NCBI GenBank assembly: GCA_017467985.1
Contig: JAFUJY010000039.1
Coordinates: 1 to 7,281 of the forward strand
Direction: 5' to 3'
DNA length: 7,281 bases
DNA from: Bacillota bacterium
Lineage (GTDB): Bacteria; Bacillota; Clostridia; Lachnospirales; Bianqueaceae
Part shown: positions 4,563 through 7,281 of the stretch, in pieces
Layout of the letters: each line of letters begins with the position of its first letter
Numbering within the stretch: position 1 is the stretch's first letter
Notes under the pieces: model-generated
The model's database searches: none
What the model was told of the DNA's origin: nothing
The model's input: the letters and a program-made list of their open reading frames with translations, nothing else
Made by a program: the position numbers and the translations under genes

Positions 4563-6878
4563 ATGCTTTGTCAAATCTGCCAGAAGAACCCGGCGGTCAT
4601 CTTTATGAACAAGATGGAAGCCGGCAAGACCAGCCGTCTTGCTCTGTGCTTGCCCTGTGCCCAAAAGCAGGGGCTGCAGCTTAAGCAGCTGTTTACCCAG
4701 AGTGGTATGACCGATGAGCAGGCAGATGCTATGAATAAACAGATATCCGATATGATGCAGGGTATGGATATCAACGAACTTACTGAGGAGATGGGCCCGC
4801 TGGCTTCTATGATGCCTCCCGGCCTGATGGAGATGCTGTCCGGCGCTACCCCTCAGGGTGGTGAGGACGAAAACGGCGACCTGCCCGCAGAGGTAAATCC
4901 TGCGCCCCAGTCTTCCTCTCAGGAGAAGCCCGACCAGCGTAACGCCCGTCGTGCCAAAAAGATGCCCAATCTGATGCGTTACAGTACCAGCATGACCGAT
5001 CAGGCCCTGAATGGCGAGATCGATAACATCGTGGGCCGGGACGCTGAGATCGAGCGTATTATGCAGATCCTGAACCGCCGCACCAAGAATAACCCGGTAC
5101 TGCTGGGCGAGCCCGGTGTGGGTAAAACCGCCATTGCTGAAGGCCTGGCTCTGCGCATTGCCCGCCGCCAGGTTCCTGTGAAGCTGCTAAACAAAGAAAT
5201 CCGCCTGCTGGATATGACCGGTCTGGTGGCCGGCACCCAGTTCCGGGGCCAGTTCGAAGGCCGCATGAAAGGCATTATTAATGAAGTAATTCAGGACGGC
5301 AATATCATTCTGGTCATTGACGAGATCCACAACCTGATCGGTGCCGGCGATGCTCAAAATGCCATGAATGCCGCTAATATCCTGAAGCCCGCCCTGGCCA
5401 AGGGACAGATCCAGCTGATCGGTACCACGACTCTTGATGAGTATCGCAAATATATCGAGAAGGATTCCGCTCTGGAGCGTCGTTTCCAGCCCGTTATCGT
5501 GGATGAGCCCTCCGCCGCCGACACAGTGGAGATCTTAAAGGGTGTTCGCCCCCATTACGAAGCTTTCCACAATGTGATTATTCCCGATTCTGTCCTTGAA
5601 GATGCAGTGCAGATGTCCACTCGCTACATTCATCAGCGTTTCCTGCCGGATAAAGCCATCGACCTGATCGATGAGGCTGCTGCCAAGGTGAACTTGCACA
5701 ATGAAAGTCTGCTGAAGCTTGACGAATTAAAGCGTCAGTTGACTGCGGTTACCCAGCGCAAGGAAGAAGCTGCCAGTCAGAGCGATTTCGAGACTGTGGC
5801 CAAGTGCCGTACTGAAGAACTGCAGCTGGAGGCCGAAATCGAAAAGACTCAGGTAATGTGCAACAATATCCCCCTGACTCGGGAAGACATCGCCCAGGTG
5901 GTTGAGTCCTGGACCAAGATCCCGGTGCATCGCCTTTCCACCGAAGAAGCGGACAAGCTGCTCCAGCTGGAAGATCGCCTGCATCAGCGGGTTATCGGTC
6001 AGGACGCTGCCGTCAGTGCCCTGGCCCGTGCCATCCGCCGCAGCCGCTGCGGTTTCCGCAAGGAACACAAGCCCGCCTCCTTTATCTTTGCCGGTCCCAC
6101 CGGCGTGGGTAAGACCGAGCTGGTTAAGACCCTGGCTGTGGAGCTGTTTGGTTCCGAAGATGCCCTGATCCGTGTGGACATGTCCGAATACATGGAAAAG
6201 CATGCTTCCTCCAAGCTGATCGGTGCGCCTCCCGGATATGTGGGTTATGATGAAGGCGGTCAGCTTTCCGAAAAGGTTCGCCGCCGTCCCTACTCCGTGG
6301 TTTTGCTGGATGAAATCGAAAAAGCCCATCCGGACATTTTCAACATGCTGCTGCAGATTCTGGACGATGGCCGCTTGACAGATAACCAGGGCCGGGTGGT
6401 CAATTTTGAAAACACGGTGATTATCATGACCACCAACGCCGGTTCCCATTTGTCCAACCGTAGCCTGGGCTTTGTGGCCAATCAGCAGATCGCCCTTTCC
6501 CAGCAGATCAACTCCGCTCTGAAAGAAGCCTTCCGCCCCGAGTTTCTGAACCGTGTGGACGACATCATCACCTTTGAGCCTCTGACCCGTGAGCAGCTGC
6601 GCCAGATCGTAGAGCTCATGCTCAAGGACATTTACAAGGCCGCTGCCGTTCATGGTATGAGCGTTAAGGTGTCCTCCGAAGCCATGGATTATCTGGCCGA
6701 AAAGGGTTATGATCCCACTTACGGAGCCCGTCCCCTGCGCCGTTTGATCCAGCGTGAAGTGGAAGACGAGATCGCTGAGCAGTATCTTGCAGGTAAGATC
6801 CAGGATAATGACCAACTTTTCATTTCAATTGATGAAAATCGCAAGATTACTATTGAAAAATCTGTAGAAATCGTGTAA
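4563..6878 (+). CDS. clpE: ClpE-like AAA+ protein unfoldase (Clp ATPase subunit)
   Basis: A 771-residue Hsp100 protein. An N-terminal zinc finger (C3, C6, C29, C32), as in ClpE and McsA, replaces the double Clp-N domain of ClpC. A Met/Gln-rich linker (about 34-140) follows. AAA+ domain 1 has Walker A GEPGVGKT at 182-189, Walker B ending D253-E254 and the GTQFRGQFEGR pore segment. A UVR-like coiled middle region (about 387-425, with D408-F409-E410) precedes AAA+ domain 2 with Walker A GPTGVGKT at 511-518, Walker B ending D583-E584, the GYVGYDEGGQL pore loop and sensor 2 GARPL at 721-725. LGF at 635-637 sits where the ClpP-docking tripeptide lies in ClpC/ClpE, so it should feed unfolded substrates to ClpP in the cytoplasm. 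ATG 4563 is chosen because AAGGAG (4549-4554) is 8 nt upstream; the in-frame GTG at 4554 overlaps that SD. It is a little longer than the ~700 residues of Bacillus ClpE, through the linker. ClpC-like naming is the alternative. Confidence 0.9.
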   Translation: MLCQICQKNPAVIFMNKMEAGKTSRLALCLPCAQKQGLQLKQLFTQSGMTDEQADAMNKQISDMMQGMDINELTEEMGPLASMMPPGLMEMLSGATPQGGEDENGDLPAEVNPAPQSSSQEKPDQRNARRAKKMPNLMRYSTSMTDQALNGEIDNIVGRDAEIERIMQILNRRTKNNPVLLGEPGVGKTAIAEGLALRIARRQVPVKLLNKEIRLLDMTGLVAGTQFRGQFEGRMKGIINEVIQDGNIILVIDEIHNLIGAGDAQNAMNAANILKPALAKGQIQLIGTTTLDEYRKYIEKDSALERRFQPVIVDEPSAADTVEILKGVRPHYEAFHNVIIPDSVLEDAVQMSTRYIHQRFLPDKAIDLIDEAAAKVNLHNESLLKLDELKRQLTAVTQRKEEAASQSDFETVAKCRTEELQLEAEIEKTQVMCNNIPLTREDIAQVVESWTKIPVHRLSTEEADKLLQLEDRLHQRVIGQDAAVSALARAIRRSRCGFRKEHKPASFIFAGPTGVGKTELVKTLAVELFGSEDALIRVDMSEYMEKHASSKLIGAPPGYVGYDEGGQLSEKVRRRPYSVVLLDEIEKAHPDIFNMLLQILDDGRLTDNQGRVVNFENTVIIMTTNAGSHLSNRSLGFVANQQIALSQQINSALKEAFRPEFLNRVDDIITFEPLTREQLRQIVELMLKDIYKAAAVHGMSVKVSSEAMDYLAEKGYDPTYGARPLRRLIQREVEDEIAEQYLAGKIQDNDQLFISIDENRKITIEKSVEIV

Positions 6879-6881
6879 AAT
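6853..6881 (+). promoter_or_regulatory. Candidate uxaB promoter overlapping the clpE stop
   Basis: TTGAAA (6853-6858), a 17-nt spacer and TAAAAT (6876-6881); the -10 begins with the TAA stop codon of clpE. It would start RNA near 6888 with a ~78-nt leader. This would allow uxaB to be expressed independently of clpE; no intrinsic terminator with a T-run separates the genes. Confidence 0.5.
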
Positions 6882-6899
6882 AGAATTAGATTATAGTGC

Positions 6900-6937
6900 G
6901 CTTATTTTGGCCGGAGACAAAAAACTCCGGCATAAGC
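6900..6937 (+). promoter_or_regulatory. Bulged hairpin in the uxaB leader
   Basis: GCCGGAG (6910-6916) pairs with CTCCGGC (6925-6931) around an A-rich 8-nt loop; GCTTAT (6900-6905) pairs further out with ATAAGC (6932-6937), leaving a one-sided TTTG bulge. It ends 10 nt before the SD. With no T-run on either strand it is not a normal terminator; it is more likely a leader or processing structure. Confidence 0.55.
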
Positions 6938-6965
6938 CACGCATTCGAAAGGAGCAATTATTGCA

Positions 6966-7281
6966 ATGGAATCTTTAAACAAAGCTTTATTAACTTCTGA
7001 TCATCAGTTTCCTGCTGACGTAAAGGTTAGTCCCTGGCAGGATCTGCCGGAGAAGGTTCTTCAGTTTGGTGAAGGTAACTTCCTGCGCGGTTTCGTAGAT
7101 TGGATGATCCACCAGATGAACAAGCAGGGCCTGTTCAATGGTAAGGTATGTGTAGTACAGCCCATTACTTTTGGTGCTGTTTGTGATATGCTGAACGCTC
7201 AGGATGGTATGTACACCATGATGCTGCGTGGCGTTATGAACGGTGAAGTTCTGGAAGACAAGGAGATCATTAACTCCATCA
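6966..7281 (+). CDS. uxaB: Tagaturonate reductase (altronate oxidoreductase), N-terminal part
   Basis: The first 105 codons of a gene that runs off the window. VLQFGEGNFLRGFVDWMI (residues 31-48) is the N-terminal dinucleotide-binding signature of the UxaB branch of the mannitol-dehydrogenase family, followed by VCVVQPI (about 62-68) and the QDGMYTMMLRG strand. The enzyme reduces D-tagaturonate to D-altronate with NADH in the cytoplasm, in the isomerase pathway for galacturonate from pectin. ATG 6966 follows AAAGGAG (6948-6954) with 11 nt between, slightly long; GCAAT/ATTGC (6954-6964) could fold this gap and shorten the effective distance. Only the N-terminal part is visible, so fructuronate reductase (UxuB) is an alternative, though FGEGNFLRGFVDW favours UxaB. 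Confidence 0.85.
   Translation, partial: MESLNKALLTSDHQFPADVKVSPWQDLPEKVLQFGEGNFLRGFVDWMIHQMNKQGLFNGKVCVVQPITFGAVCDMLNAQDGMYTMMLRGVMNGEVLEDKEIINSI

Noticed and set aside
5727..6815. A 362-codon open frame on the minus strand opposite clpE
   Set aside because: It lies wholly antisense to the second half of an unmistakable Clp ATPase; its composition is that of a shadow frame and it has no recognisable domain.
6910..6931. Intrinsic terminator after clpE
   Set aside because: The GC-rich stem is good but no T-run follows on either strand; it is better treated as a leader hairpin.

Overview
The window looks like chromosome of a gut-type Clostridia (Lachnospiraceae/Oscillospiraceae-like Firmicutes). 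The reasons are strong AGGAGG ribosome binding sites 7-8 nt before starts, canonical TTGnnn-N16/18-TATAAT promoters, a ClpE-type unfoldase, a tagaturonate reductase, and a lipoprotein with the Cys-x4-Cys-x6-Cys signature common in Clostridia. Genus assignment is inference. The left third (about 1-2450) is AT-richer and accessory in character; the right two thirds (2449-7281) is GC-richer, dense and core-like.

Left to right: (i) a minus-strand pair, a 129-aa secreted protein of unknown function (1184-1573) followed 24 nt later by a lipoprotein (2-1159), read from a promoter near 1787-1814 through a ~200-nt leader with three hairpins; (ii) an unannotated compact cassette at ~1960-2289 with the layout of a type I toxin-antitoxin system: a 28-codon membrane-peptide gene (2089-2175) on the plus strand, a convergent minus-strand antitoxin RNA with its own promoter, a terminator hairpin between them, and an imperfect inverted repeat joining the cassette ends; (iii) degenerate 32-bp repeats on both sides of that cassette (one copy at 1827-1858, three exactly phased tandem copies at 2336-2431), possibly a relic of a mobile-element end; (iv) a minus-strand 637-aa protein with a ParB-like N-terminal domain and a BMP/PnrA-type binding-protein domain but no export signal; (v) a divergent promoter region (4397-4501); (vi) a plus-strand 771-aa ClpE-like unfoldase; (vii) the 5' end of a tagaturonate reductase gene (uxaB), running off the window.

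The part most worth following up is the 1560-2450 region, which carries two separate structured-RNA loci (the leader of the secreted-protein gene and the toxin/antitoxin RNA pair) and a repeat family. The toxin locus is economical: its Lys-Lys-Lys tail codons are, on the other strand, the U-tract of the antitoxin terminator, and a CCCTCC element in the toxin leader can pair with either a decoy GGAGGG or the real Shine-Dalgarno. The ClpE-like protein and the ParB/BMP protein share a divergent intergenic region, but nothing in sequence proves a functional link. uxaB probably has its own promoter overlapping the clpE stop codon, so clpE and the galacturonate-pathway gene are likely transcribed separately.
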